Positions 23,331 to 35,016 of a stretch of 64,000 bases of DNA are shown here, piece by piece. The position numbers and the translations under genes are program-made. Position 1 is the stretch's first letter. Each line of letters begins with the position of its first letter. The DNA is from Sequoia sempervirens (lineage: Eukaryota; Streptophyta; Pinopsida; Cupressales; Cupressaceae). Below the pieces are notes generated by a model that was not told where the DNA came from, searched no databases, and saw nothing but the letters and a program-made list of their open reading frames with translations. The stretch lies in NCBI GenBank assembly GCA_007258455.2, contig VDFB02270651.1, positions 699,170,217 to 699,234,216 of the forward strand. The letters are read 5' to 3'.

Positions 23331-23890
23331 TTAAATCCAGCACTTCGAGAAATAGTGAAAAATGAACTTCAAAAGTTGCTAGATGCTGGTTTTATTTACC
23401 CAATTTCTGATAGCCAATGGGTTTCTCTATTAGTCATTGTCCCCAAGAAAGGAGGAAAATGGAGAATATGTGTAGATTACAGAGAGTTGAACAATGCCAC
23501 TAAGAAAGATCATTTTTCATTACCTTTTGTAGACCAAGTACTAGATTCACTGTCTGGTAAAAGATATTTTTCCTTCTTAGATGGTTACAGTGAGTATAAT
23601 CAGATAAAAATTACCCCTGAAGATCAAGACAAGACTACTTTTACCTGTCCATGGGGAACATTTGCTTATTCGGTCTTGCCTTTTGGCTTATGCAATGCAC
23701 CAACAACATTTTAGAGAGCAGTAATTAGTATATTTGCTGATATATCTCATGAATGTATGGAGATTTATATGGATGATTTCACTACATATGGAGTCACATT
23801 TGAAGAAACACTGGTGAATTTAGAAAAAAGTATTAAAAAGGTGTAGAGAGCAAAATTTGTCTCTAAACAGTGAAAAGTGCTTTCTAATGA
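23331..23890 (+). pseudogene. Reverse transcriptase core of the Ty3/gypsy element
   Basis: The frame restarting at about 23331 has the standard RT blocks: LLDAGFIYPISDSQWVS, VPKKGGKWRICVDYRELN, FSFLDGYSEYNQI and LPFGLCNAPTTF. A TAG at 23712-23714 replaces the Gln usual after TTF. The catalytic YMDD box is intact (IYMDDFTTYG, about 23767). Further stops follow from about 23844. Confidence 0.9.
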
Positions 23891-24540
23891 TGGAAAGAGT
23901 ATTATTCTAAGGTCATGTAACAGGACGGATGAGTTGACCCTGCTAAAATTAAGTTATTCAAAATTTACAAACTCCTGCAAAACAAAAGGATGTCAGAAGC
24001 TTCCTTGGCAATGTAGGGTATTATAGAAGGTTTATAAAAGACTTTAGTAAAATTATCAGTCCACTTTATGCTTTGTTAACAAAGGATTCCCAATTTAGAG
24101 TGGACGAGGGCACATGAAAAATCGCTTCCTGTGACTAAGGACTTGCTTACGAGCCCACATTTTTCAAGGTCCAAAATGGAGACACGCCTGCATACATCTT
24201 TGATCGTCTAATTTTGAGTATAGGAACAATTTAAGTCAAAAAGAAAATTCAATTGAGCATGCTATCCTACTTTGCTCTGACCAAAACCTTCAAGGTCTGA
24301 GCTCAACTATCATTGAGAAAGAGTGCTTGCGGTGGTATATGCTTTGAATAAATTCGGGCGGTATATCACGGGTTATCAGGATATTTTTCCCTGCTTGACC
24401 ATACAGCAATCAAATTGCGATGAACAAACCTGCCATTTAGGTAGACAGTACGATAGCTCTGTTGTTACAAGAATTTGATATGCAATTATTGACAAACCAG
24501 GAAGAGCTAATGTCATAGCTGACTTTTTATCAAGACTTCA
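23891..24540 (+). pseudogene. RT thumb/connection and RNase H remnant
   Basis: Decayed segment with FLGNVGYYRRFIKDFSKI (about 24004-24057) and LYALLTKDSQF, which mark the RT/RNase H boundary. The RNase H itself is broken by many indels and stops, leaving only fragments up to DFLSRL-like sequence at about 24520-24540. It is more eroded than the flanking RT and integrase. Confidence 0.75.
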
Positions 24541-25894
24541 ATCAGCTGCATCTGAGGAACAAGAGGTCATTGATGATAGATTTCCAGATGAACACTTGTT
24601 TTCCATTGCTGCACATACACCCTGGTATGCAGATATTGCTAATTATCTGGCAGCAAACAGAATACCAGCTCATTTTTCCCCAAAAGAAAAGAAGTTGTTG
24701 ACAGAAAAAAGTTTCAACTTTACCTAGATTGTCAATTGTCTGTTTTATACTGGCCCTGATCAAGTAATGCGAAGATGTGTAAGAGAAGATGAGACTTATG
24801 ATATCTTGCATGCCTGCCATGATGAACCATGTGGAGGGCATTTTGCAGCAAAAAGAACAGCAATGAAAATTCTTACAACAGGGTATTACTGGCCAACTTT
24901 ACACAAGGATGTTGTGGCCTATACAAGGAAGTGTGACAGATGCCAGCGTATGGGAAGACCAACTAAGTCAGATGAAATGCCACTATATCCGCAAGTAATA
25001 GTCACCCCTTTTGATAAATGGGGGATGGATTTTGTGGGACCAATTGATCCACCATCAAATGGAAAGTCATATATTCTAGTTTGCACGGATTATGTCACAA
25101 AATGGGTCGAGGTAAAAGCTATGACTAATGCTCGAGATAACAAAGTTGCTGAATTTTTGTATGAACAAATTTTCACCAGATTTGGAGTTCCCAGAGAGCT
25201 TGTAACTGATCAAAGAGCTTAGTTTACATCAAATCTGATCACTGCACTTATGAATGACTATAAGATCAAACACAGGAAGTCCAACCCCTATCATCCTCAA
25301 GCCAATGGTCAGGCAGAGGTAACAAACAGAGAAATTGAAGCAATCCTCACAAAGACAGTGCAGATTCATAAGAAAGACTGGAGTAATAGACTTCCTGAAG
25401 CAGTTTGGGCTTACAGAACTACATGGAAAACAACAACTGGGTTTACACCTTTTGAGTTGCTCTATGGGAAAACAGCTATGTTACCCATTGAATTTGAACA
25501 TAAAACTTTGAGGACAGCTCTTGAACTCAACATGGACTTATCCGAAGCACAGAAGGACCATCTCCTGCAGCTAAATGCTTTGGATGAAATGAGAAAAGCC
25601 GCTCTACAGCATACAAAAGTAATCCAACAGCAGAGAAAGAGATGGCATGATCAACACATCAAAACCAAAAAAATTTCTGCTGGAGATTGGGCTTTGTTAA
25701 ATGATTCCAGGTACCAAGAAAACTAGGGTAAACTCACAACACGCTGGCTTGGCCCCTATGAGGTTGAAAATGTGTTTGACAATGGAGCTGTGCAGCTGGT
25801 CACAATTGATCCAGTCCGTTTCAAATTGCTCGTCAATGGCCACCGACTCCGACTGTACCATAAGCCAGTTTCCAAGGAAGACTTCATGAAGTAG
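24541..25894 (+). pseudogene. Integrase of the Ty3/gypsy element, three internal stops
   Basis: An N-terminal zinc-binding HHCC pattern is present (HACHDEPCGGH ... CDRCQ). The catalytic core has D in WGMDFVGPI, D in LVTDQ and E in NGQAEVTN, the DDE triad spaced as in integrases. The C-terminal part includes KLTTRWLGPYEV and ends at TAG 25892-25894. Internal stops: TAG at about 24725, TAG at 25220-25222 (Gln expected after DQ-x-A) and TAG at 25724-25726. The DQG motif reads DQR. Integrase would insert the cDNA into the nuclear genome. Confidence 0.9.
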
Positions 25895-26645
25895 TTCATT
25901 CAGGTTCCTCCCGCTACTCTTCCTGTAGCTGAAGGCTCTGGCCTTTCTCCTGCAGCGTTCCTCTAATTTTCAAAAAGCATACCCATAATAAAGGTTTTCT
26001 TTTTAAGAAAACCCCTTTTCTCCATTTAAATTTATCGCCCCCACCTCATTTCTTTATCTTCCATCCATCCATCCCATCCATCCATTTCATTCGTACATTT
26101 CATCCGCCCACGTCATCCGTCCACTTCATCCGTCTGCATCAACCTTAATTCAGATATCTTTCCAACTTGTCAAATCATGCAGCGCCGTCATCTTTCTTCA
26201 CACGTACGTGCAATTACTAAAGGTACGCCATATCTTTTCATATCGCATATTTGATTTATTTCATTCCATTCAATTACTGCTATGCATGTACCGGTCATTA
26301 TCACCCGAATCTCTACCTATTTTTTAGTACATGTGAGGACACATGTCATCTTTTAAGTAGGGGGCAGGGTAATTCATCGTTTGAAGCCTGTCTTTTCGCC
26401 GCTGCCATAACTGCAAAATAATCTTTCTTTAATATATTTCTGGTACTTTCCAAACGTGATTGCATGACCTTCTTTAATGCATCTTTTTCTTGCAAACTAC
26501 GATTAATACTGCTTGTTTAAGAAAGTTCATTTTTGGAAAAAAGAAAGAAATGTGGCGGCCTGACGGAGAAAAACCAGAGTAGAAAAGGAAATAAAGAATT
26601 TGAATCTTCAGCAAGAAATTGAGTTCAGCTAGAAAAACTGCAGAC
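25895..26645 (+). other. Spacer between integrase and the extra ORF, with an internal purine tract
   Basis: No coding sequence. CATCC/GTCC-rich short repeats lie at 26060-26150. A purine tract AAGTAGGGGGCAGGG (26355-26369) resembles the 3' PPT; internal PPT-like tracts between pol and the downstream ORF are known in Athila/Tat elements. Two TATA-poor AT-rich stretches follow; I cannot point to a convincing promoter for the next ORF. Confidence 0.5.
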
Positions 26646-29063
26646 ATGGGTGGTCAGTTGGTACGACATGAGCCTGTAGCTCATGAATTGTTGTTGCAAA
26701 ACCCGCAGACAGCCCAAGCATTTAGCCTCTGTGGATGGTTAAATTATTTTCTGAGTTTAAATGATTTTGATGAGGAGGCTGCGACAGAATTTTTGAGAAC
26801 ACTTTCTGAAGGGGAAGCCACCGTATGGGGTCTAACAGTTGTTGCAACCGAAGACAGAATTGCTGAGGTAACCGGGATCCCAGCCGTTGGAGAAAATTTT
26901 TCTTCAGATGCTGCAGCTGCAAGGGCTAAATTTTCGATGCCTGCTGATGGACCGCTGGACATCTCCAAGCAAGGATGCAAGCGAGTGTCACTACCTCTTC
27001 CATATTCAGAGTATGCCACTTATATAATGAGGTATTTAACCTGTGAAGGCCGTTTTTCTTATCTGCATTCACATCATTTTAAATTATTAAGCCATATAAG
27101 GCATGGGTTGGCTGTGAATGTTTCAAATTTCTTGTTAAAGTTTTTAGAGCAAAGTGCCCATGGAACTCAACAGGGGAAAGATAACTCTGTCACTCATCAT
27201 GGCCTTATTAAATTGCTTATTGAGCACTCTTTGAGAGACGTTTCACCTCTCTCCTGGCAACAATTTGTTGCCCAAAAGAGTTTACAACCTCCACAACCCC
27301 CTAGGGTAATTACCCCACGGCCTCAAAGAAAGAAGAAAGAAATTGCATCTACTAGTGGAACAGGGCAAGGGTCATCTACTCCTGTAGCACCCGATCCTGT
27401 AGCTGTCACAGCTGAATCTTCTGCTAGGGTACAAACTAGGTCTGCCGCTAGGAGGGAGAAAGGAAAATCAAAGGCAGAAGGGTCCCCAGAATCTGACCCT
27501 CGTTCTCAGAAAAGGCAATGCTCCTCTCCTGTAGCACCTTCCCCTGCAGCAGATTCTCCTACAGCAACAGCTGTTGATATTACCAGTTCACCATCATCCT
27601 CTGGTAGGGCAGAGCCCCCTGAACAAACAAGAAAAAGAAAAGCTACCGGAACACCCCCTGCAGCCACATCAATACCAAGAAGGGTTTCCACAAGGAAACA
27701 ATTTAGGGCCTCCCCTGTTTCACCGCAACCTGAGGTGATTGTAATTTCAGAAGGATCTGTTGAATCTGAGAATGCTGCTCAGAGTTCGGTCGTTCCTGAA
27801 GAGGAACAAGTAGAGACAAAAGAAGCAGGGCATAATGGGCATGAGTTGCCAAGTCTTGATGATCTGGTTAATGCTGCTATGCAATTCTCGGAGGAAGCTC
27901 AGACTTCTTCACCGCAGCAACAAGAAGAATTTATCCTGCAGCAAGAACAAGAACAGGCTGAACAACTAAATGTGCCTAATGAAGTTATATTTCATCCTGC
28001 AATGTGTAAAGCCATTGTTGTGTATAGGAGGACCTTTTTAATTGAATTTCTAGAATTTGTTAAAAATAATTGGGAAACAGTTACACTGCAAACTGTGACT
28101 TTTCGACACATTGCCCAGACTGATATGCAACAAAGTCTGTGGCAAATAGAAAAGAAGAAATTGAAAAAGAAAATTGAAAATCAGAAACAGGAAATTGCTG
28201 AATTGAAAGCAAAAATGGATGAAATGCTAAAGGTAACCGGTCAAATTATGGAATGCAGACCGCCACCCAGAGTTTATGCTCTGTGCCTCAAAGAACAGTT
28301 TTTATGGTTTCAATTGATGAGAATTTCTAGAAACCAAGACCCCATAATTCATTCTGCCAAAGAATTTTATGAAGCATATCAAGCAGCCCCTAACTGGTTA
28401 AGGAATTCTCTGTGTGAATTCTATTTGCATGGCTTTTTAATACCACTTGAAACAGAATGGAATCCTCTTCCATACATTGGTGATATTCATTTGAGAGCAT
28501 TCATGTCATGGGCAGCAAATGAGGTGAATTATGGCAGACAGTGGGAAACGTATGAGGAAATTGAGAAAACAGAGCCTGTCCCATTACGCTCTCAAAGTTC
28601 AAACCCACATGCAATGCTGAAAGATTGGTTTGCATTGACATATGGTATTAATAATGTTTCAGCCAGAGCAAAAATATTTGACATCAAAAAGCAAGTATAT
28701 GATGAATTCCAGGCACAACAATATTCATTTTGGAGATTAGCATATACCAGAACTGAGAAAAGATGGGAAAAATTGACTGTTGGGTTAAGAAAGTCAGAAC
28801 CACATGGTCCCCTCAACTTTACAGCTGCACTCAAACGAACTAGCAGATATATTCAATTGGGACTTCAAACAAGATTTGAATTGTGGCTGCCACTGACATT
28901 CAGACCCCCTGTGCTAATGTGGCCCCTGTATTCTCATCAGGCTACAAATCTTAACAGTGAATTAGAAGACCGCAGATATGAAAGGTGTCGGGATTTCAGA
29001 GGATTCTATTACAGGTTTGGACATCCATTCCAGAGTCATGCAGCCACTACTGACTTCAGATAA
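26646..29063 (+). CDS. Intact 805-residue ORF downstream of integrase, function unknown
   Basis: This is the only long undamaged frame of the element. I chose the ATG at 26646 (MGGQLVRHEP); the frame is open a few codons further upstream without an ATG. Residues about 25-190 include EFLRTLSEGEATVWGL and AEVTGIP, a motif I associate with plant transposon proteins of the aminotransferase-like/plant-mobile-domain type. That assignment is from memory and should be tested. Residues about 220-440 are a low-complexity Pro/Ser/Ala/Lys/Gln linker with basic clusters. At about 500-535 there is a heptad-like Lys/Glu-rich coiled coil (KKKLKKKIENQKQEIAELK). The C-terminal 270 residues are Trp/Tyr-rich and look folded. 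No signal peptide or membrane segment is seen, so an envelope role is not supported. Possibly a nucleic-acid-binding or particle-associated accessory protein. Confidence 0.75.
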   Translation: MGGQLVRHEPVAHELLLQNPQTAQAFSLCGWLNYFLSLNDFDEEAATEFLRTLSEGEATVWGLTVVATEDRIAEVTGIPAVGENFSSDAAAARAKFSMPADGPLDISKQGCKRVSLPLPYSEYATYIMRYLTCEGRFSYLHSHHFKLLSHIRHGLAVNVSNFLLKFLEQSAHGTQQGKDNSVTHHGLIKLLIEHSLRDVSPLSWQQFVAQKSLQPPQPPRVITPRPQRKKKEIASTSGTGQGSSTPVAPDPVAVTAESSARVQTRSAARREKGKSKAEGSPESDPRSQKRQCSSPVAPSPAADSPTATAVDITSSPSSSGRAEPPEQTRKRKATGTPPAATSIPRRVSTRKQFRASPVSPQPEVIVISEGSVESENAAQSSVVPEEEQVETKEAGHNGHELPSLDDLVNAAMQFSEEAQTSSPQQQEEFILQQEQEQAEQLNVPNEVIFHPAMCKAIVVYRRTFLIEFLEFVKNNWETVTLQTVTFRHIAQTDMQQSLWQIEKKKLKKKIENQKQEIAELKAKMDEMLKVTGQIMECRPPPRVYALCLKEQFLWFQLMRISRNQDPIIHSAKEFYEAYQAAPNWLRNSLCEFYLHGFLIPLETEWNPLPYIGDIHLRAFMSWAANEVNYGRQWETYEEIEKTEPVPLRSQSSNPHAMLKDWFALTYGINNVSARAKIFDIKKQVYDEFQAQQYSFWRLAYTRTEKRWEKLTVGLRKSEPHGPLNFTAALKRTSRYIQLGLQTRFELWLPLTFRPPVLMWPLYSHQATNLNSELEDRRYERCRDFRGFYYRFGHPFQSHAATTDFR

Positions 29064-29099
29064 ATCACCAGGAAAGTTAATGCTGGAGGACCAGCATTG

Positions 29100-29116
29100 G
29101 GCTAAGTAGGCGGCAG
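29100..29116 (+). other. Degenerate polypurine tract before the 3' LTR
   Basis: GGCTAAGTAGGCGGCAG directly precedes TGATGAGCC of the 3' LTR. It matches the internal tract at 26355 (AAGTAGGGGGCAG) with G-to-C and length changes, so it is probably an eroded PPT. Confidence 0.6.
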
Positions 29117-30457
29117 TGATGAGCCTAAAATATGCTCATAATTTGATGATATGATAAACTTTTAAATGATTTCATTTTTGTTATTTCATGGCTGTTTAAA
29201 CTTTGATGAAACCTTTTATGGGGATATCCTGTAGCAAGACACTTTTATATTCCTGCAGCCTATTGTGTTGACTTGATTGCATTTATTGCCCTGTTGACTC
29301 CCGAAAATGGCTGGTATATCGTATACAGTTTTTAAATGGTGAAGTAGATTTGAAATGTGTGATTAATGAATAGATATCGTGTATGTACCATATGCCTCTT
29401 CTTGCGCGTCTGTTACCTTTTGTTTCGCAGGTTGTTGAAGAAGGATCGAGTCAAGCGCAGCCGATCTCGGCCTTGCAGTAAAGCCCATTTCCTGCACGAC
29501 TTTGAGGAAGCTCCGCCAAAGACTCTTTGACCAAAACAAATTTGGAAATATTTTTAATGGAAAGTCAATCTAGAGAGAGTGGAGCATTAGATATTCCCTT
29601 CTCCTAATCAAAGTTGAACACATAAATTCATCGGCGAAGTTTGTTCCCTTGATTCAGTGGATATACTTTACTTCCACGTCTTTCTTTGATGAAGTTAGTT
29701 AGTTAGTTGTTCTTTTAATTTAAAAATAAGAGACTCCTCCTGCGCGAGGTAGTGATAGAAGAGAAATAGAATGAGTAATAGATGATTTTTAGGTAAGATA
29801 GAAACAGAGTAGCAGAGATCATGTAAGAATCAGTATGATAATGAAAGATAGAATCTGTTTGACCAGAAGCAGAGCTTGTTGTTAGTTTTCACACCAACAA
29901 GATAATGTATTTCATTATGTTTTCATGAATAAAGATTGATGAAGTTCTGAGTTCAGCATCTGTGTAATCAGTAGATGCTTGCTAAGGGGGCCCACTTAGT
30001 AAGTATCTGTAGTTAATTAGTTAGATGTTCTTTTCTCACTGATATCCAGCTTAGCTTTCATCTTTAAAGTTTTATAATAAATCCTCAAATTTTACACTAC
30101 TCCTCGCTGCATAGAGAGCCCATCCCTGTGACTGTTCCTGCAGCATAAGGCTAGTTCATAGTTTTTGTTTCAGTCGTAGTTGTTATGGTTTTTCTCATAG
30201 TTGAGTTAAAGAATTTTGCATTACCGTTCTATGGTTTAGATAGAATTTCTTTTCCAAGATGTATTGCTAAGATTTGACTAAAACAAATTCCTAGTGCATA
30301 TATTTTGTCATACATTTAAAGTCTATATCCCCCGGGTTTGATGCTAAAATGAACGCCCACGTAAAGATATTAGGTCAATTGGGCCGAATGTCCAATTCCC
30401 TGTGAAAGTTTCCACTGCGGTGATATTCCATATCCTTTTTGTGGAGTGCGGTTGCCA
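29117..30457 (+). repeat. 3' LTR of the Ty3/gypsy element
   Basis: Homologous to 19023-20337; ends GCGGTTGCCA. Differences are mostly one- to three-base indels in homopolymers and transitions, spread evenly. Confidence 0.92.
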
Positions 30458-33400
30458 AAGAATACTATCATTTCATATCAATAGTCTTGATCTAAGTCAA
30501 TCTTTCAACCCTTAAAAGTTTTGTTTTTAAAAGATAATAATCTATCTTCGACCCCTTGGCCTATTTGAGTCTGTTGACTTTCAACCTAGGTTAAGTTATG
30601 AACTCATATATAACTTCCTTTATTTCTTAAACCTTTATCGATCTTAATAGTTTACCACTGTCATATTGAATTGAGTTACAAATCTCTCCATATGTCCCAC
30701 CTTGAGGTAAATCATTCCAGTGATACCCAATCTTGGCTACCTATGTCTTATGTGCACTTAGTACTAAAATAAGTTCTATTGAACAAGAACTATGAGATCT
30801 ATATTGTTGCATTGCCGAGTTTATTCTCTCTCCTGAGACAACATAGCACAAGTACTACTAGCACAAGTACTACTAGTTAATAGAAAGGCTATCTAAATTT
30901 CCACATCCCTGGATCACCTATTCTCCTGGATTTGTTTTACAAAAATGTCGTGAAAGACTCAATTTCGTAAAAGGTATTCTATATCCATAGTGCCACATTG
31001 TCGCTTCAATATCAAAAGGATTTTATCATCATTGAAACCTCTATTTCAACTAAATAATAGAGTTATGCTTCTAAAAGAAATAATACATCTATTAAACTAT
31101 CGTAGTCTCCACTCTAGATATTCCATTATATCCTTAGATTTCACTTTTAAGGAAATACTGATTTGGTCTTTCCAATCTCTAGAACTTGTACCATTTTCCT
31201 TTTTAGGATGCATGTTCAACAAGCTAATAAAAGATTACATAGATTCATCCTTTCTTTCTTGTAATCAAAAATTGTTAAGATATACATCCATAATAAACCC
31301 TTTATTTGCAAGCCCATAAAATAAGTTAAGGGTAGAGAAAATCATGCCTGTATAACGGTGCTATTCTGCACTCCTTACCAGCGATGCTTCTCCAAGCTTG
31401 TGGAAACAAAATATTTATAATCTCTTCTAATCCTTCTTCGGAGCAATCAAGGTTTGAACTTTTATAGAAATCTCTTAGCACCTTACGTTAGCCATTCTTG
31501 GAATTTTCTACACAAAATTGTGAAACTAGCACATCACTTTCCATTTGTCTTTAGGGTTGTTGTCACTCCATAGATGAGGAAATGCTCTTGATGCCATGAG
31601 TTTGGTATTTACTCCTAAATTTGGTGGTCTCTTGACTGGTTCAGTCCTCTCCTCTCATGTCTTTTGTTTTTCTACATATATCATAAACTTAGAAAAGGTC
31701 AATACCAACCACCGTGACCATGCTCCTCACATTCCCGAAAAGTGGACGACTTCCTCAAACCTACAAATTTGTATCACAACCAACAACCAATGGAACACCC
31801 TTGAAATACAACTCAACTCGGGTCCAATACATAATAGCATGGCATTGTGCATGTATTGAAAATGATCAAAATGTTTTTCCTTCTCCCTATTCATTGGTTT
31901 CAATTGCCTGATTTTCACACAAAGATGGATAGAATCCCTTCAATCTATTCTTCAGTGAAGTTCCAAAAGGTTCCAAAAGCTCTGGAAATTTTGTTTCCGC
32001 AAGAGCATTAAGGATGTCTTCTGCCCCCTTCCTTGTCTCTTTGACCCTTTGCATATATCCCCCGCTATTGTAGAAAGGTAATGAATAAAAAGGGTGAGCA
32101 CTCTCAGGAAAGATAGTGAGAGCCTCTCATTGAATCTCCCCCCACTCTTGCTCAACAAGAATCTGTTATAGAAACTGCTACAAAGGTAGTTAGAGAAAAA
32201 AAGTAGTTCCTAAAGCAGTTAGAGACTTAGGCCACTTTCCTCATGTTTCCAAATAGCCTCCCAATGAATATGTTAGCGACAGATTTTATAACTATTTATA
32301 TTCTCCAATTTAGCATTAGATAATGCTTGGTACAGCTAGCCACGACCTGACCCAGGAAAGAAATAGTTATAGAAACCATTAAAGAGGTAATTTGAAGCAA
32401 TAGTTTGTTCACCTGAAGTCGTTAACCCACTACATGATTCTTATCCTCTCAAATATCATCAACTAACTTAGGAATATAATTTTTGTTAATAAAAAGAATA
32501 ATTACCATGCAAATTGACGTGATGAGAGATGGGGTTAGATTGTGGAGAATTGAATTGCTATCAAATAAGGTTTATGCCGCCTTTGAAAAAATTGTGCTCA
32601 CAACCCTTGATGGCAACTATTATCGTTGATAACCCTTCTAAATCTATTGCCAACGATAAATTAGTATGTTGCATCCTATCGGGTTTGCATAGGCCATATA
32701 AGCTATGCAATACAAATAAACATTAAAGTTAAAGCAATCACCCAAGATTCTAAGAGTTGAACAATTTTCAACATATATCTAAACATAATAATACTTTAAG
32801 AAATATAACATCATGAAAAAGGTTGACGACATAGGTTGTTACATCGTCTAACCAGTATATTCGTCAAATGAACGAATTCAATGATGATCATAAATGATCA
32901 ATGTCCATGTGTAATATCATAATGAGAGTCATTAAGTTAAAGAATTTAAAGATTGAACATATATAGACTACAATCATTTAGAAATTAAGAGTTGGTAATA
33001 CAATCTTACACGATTGATGGCGTTGATCTTTTGTTGTCTCTCGGGCATATTCACCCCATAAAATGAACTCAAGGATGATCATCATAATGACTTCCTTTTA
33101 CAAGGAATCAAGCTATAATAATAGCTTCGTGACCTAATAAGCCAATTCAAACTATTAGACAATAATGACCAACCAATTATAGAATTGATGTCATGACATA
33201 AACTCGTTACGACATAAGAAGCGTTGGGCTCGACAGAAAATTGTCTCAGTCGTAAAACAACTAATGTTCAACCATGACGATGTCACTATCCCCAAAACGA
33301 CTAGGTTGACGTTAGGCAACTAGAAATAGACTTAAGATGGTGACAACCTATTCTATTCCTTGTATCTATTCCCTTCTCTCTGGTGATGCTCTCCCTCCCT

Positions 33401-33671
33401 TTCTCGAAGGGTGGAAACTTGTTTTCTAAATGCAACTTGCAATCAATAACACAAGATTAGTGTTTCAGTAATCATTTTCATAATCCTCATGAGATCATCA
33501 CATCTTGACAACTTTTAAACGCATGTCAAATTTTAGTCAAATAAACATGACTCATGAAAACATTGATTTTTCTAGCCATTTTAACTAAACATCAAATCTT
33601 TGAAACATGCATAATCATCTACTAATTACTTCAAAGTAAAAGTAAAACATAGTTAAAGTTAGGGGTGTAAC
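30458..33671. other. Unassigned AT-rich sequence ending in an LTR-like terminus
   Basis: No gene recognised on either strand. A 17-base tandem duplication (AGCACAAGTACTACT) lies at 30846-30878. The right end reads GGGGTGTAACA (33661-33671), the reverse complement of an LTR start TGTTACACCCC. It abuts copia coding sequence at 33672, so a minus-strand LTR may end here. I could not find its other end or a target duplication. Confidence 0.4.
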
Positions 33672-34263
33672 AGTGGAGCCGAAGAGATTGAATTGGACAA
33701 CGGAAAAGCATGTGTTGCAGTATTTGCATGGTACAATCGAGTATGGGATTATATATGCTCGAGGTGATGGTATTAGGTTGATAGGCTATACTGACGTAAA
33801 TTGGGTAGGCAATACAGCGAATAGAAAAAGCACTTAAGGGTGTTGGTTTAGTTTGGGATCAGGAGTTGTCTCTTGGTACAGTAGGAATTAGAAGTCTCTG
33901 GCTTTGAGTTATGCGGAGGGAGAATACATAGAATCTAGCATGGCGATGTGTGAGGCGATATGGCTTCGGAAGTTGTTGGTGGCCTTATTTGGTCAAAGGG
34001 TTGAGACTATAGTGATACACTACGACAATTAAAGTTGCATCAAATTGTCTGAGAATCTGGTGTTTCATGATAGGTCTAAGCATATAGACATCAGATATCA
34101 CTTCATCATGGATTGTGTATAGCGTGGGATTGTTCAGGTACAGTATATACCCATAGATCAATAGGTAGCAGACATTTTGACCAAGGAATTGGGGAAGGAA
34201 AAATTCATCTTCTTCAGAGATAAGTTGGGTGTCATACAGAACACCTTCCTCGCTAAGAGGGAG
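33672..34263 (+). pseudogene. Ty1/copia RNase H fragment
   Basis: The translated remnant matches the copia RNase H region: EKHVLQYLHGTIEYG, IGYTDVNWVGN, SGVVSWYS, SYAEGEYI, AMCEAIWLRKLL, SKHIDIRYHF and VADILTKEL. Stops at five or more places include TAG or TAA where Gln is usual (after SRN, YDN, DCV and IDQ). Everything upstream (gag to RT) is missing, cut at 33672. The purine tract AAGAGGGAG follows at about 34255. Confidence 0.88.
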
Positions 34264-35016
34264 TGTTAATTTATGTATCTTGGACAGGTGTCTCCATTCC
34301 CAAGAAGTGTTTATTTAATTATTTAATTATTTTCTAGAGACTTCTAGAAATGAGTGAGTTGTCTAGATAATTATGTAATTAAATAATTGATTCCTCTAGA
34401 GACTTCTAGAATCTAGTTAGTTAGGGTTGTTAAAGTCTAATTAATCTTAGCCATCGATTGAGATTAAATCATGGCCATTGGTTTTCCAATGAGAAAAGTA
34501 TAAAAAGGGATTAATGGGCATTTGGAGAAGATACACACACAAGTAGACTTGTAGTGATAGCAAGTAGACACACTTGAGAAAGACTTGCAGTGATAGCAAG
34601 TAGATTTGCAGTGAGAGAAAATAGTCTTGCAGTGATATCAAGAGCGCAGTGATAGCATTGGGGATAGCAACAGAGGAGTTTCAGCAGCAGAAATTGAGGG
34701 AAGAATTTCTGGAGAAGAACATTGTTGGAGCTCTGCCAATAAGAGGAAAGCAGTTTATGTATCTCTTAATTTGCTGAAGTTTAATAAAATTCCTCATCTA
34801 CAATAGTGGTTTTCCCTTTAGGGTTTTTCCACAGACAATTTGTCCAAAAATATTGTGTTCATTATTGTGCATGTTTTCTTCTCTATTCCTGTAATTTAAT
34901 TGGTGAAGTTCTAGTTGTGTTATTTTTCAATATTTGCTATGAATTAATTTTTTGCAGTCAAATAATCTATATTAAATAGGAGATTAATAATCAGTCACTG
35001 CAATAGAATTTTCACA
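34264..35016 (+). repeat. 3' LTR of the truncated Ty1/copia element
   Basis: It begins TGTTAATTTATG directly after the purine tract and ends at about ...TTTTCACA. TATAAAAA at 34499-34506 is the likely promoter. The transcribed part has four to five loose copies of CTTGCAGTGATAGCAAGTAGA (34540-34660). The right end is judged from the point where SCPL homology begins and could be off by a few bases. Confidence 0.75.
34499..34506 (+). promoter_or_regulatory. TATA box in the copia LTR
   Basis: TATAAAAA about 235 bases into the LTR, a normal place for a copia LTR promoter. Confidence 0.5.

Larger units (their letters stand above)
19023..30457 (+). mobile_element. Ty3/gypsy retrotransposon, Athila/Tat-like, with an extra ORF
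   Basis: LTRs at 19023-20337 and 29117-30457 enclose primer site, gag, protease, reverse transcriptase, RNase H, integrase and then a large further reading frame. Protease-RT-RNase H-integrase order defines Ty3/gypsy. A tRNA-Asp-type primer site TGGCGCCGTTG and a long frame downstream of integrase are hallmarks of the Athila/Tat group. gag-pol carries several stops and frameshifts, so the copy is not autonomous. The five bases outside the LTRs differ (GGTGT and AAGAA), so no target duplication is visible. Confidence 0.93.

Noticed and set aside
26646..29063. Envelope protein interpretation of the ORF downstream of integrase
   Set aside because: No signal peptide, membrane segment or fusion-peptide-like stretch could be seen; position alone is not enough.
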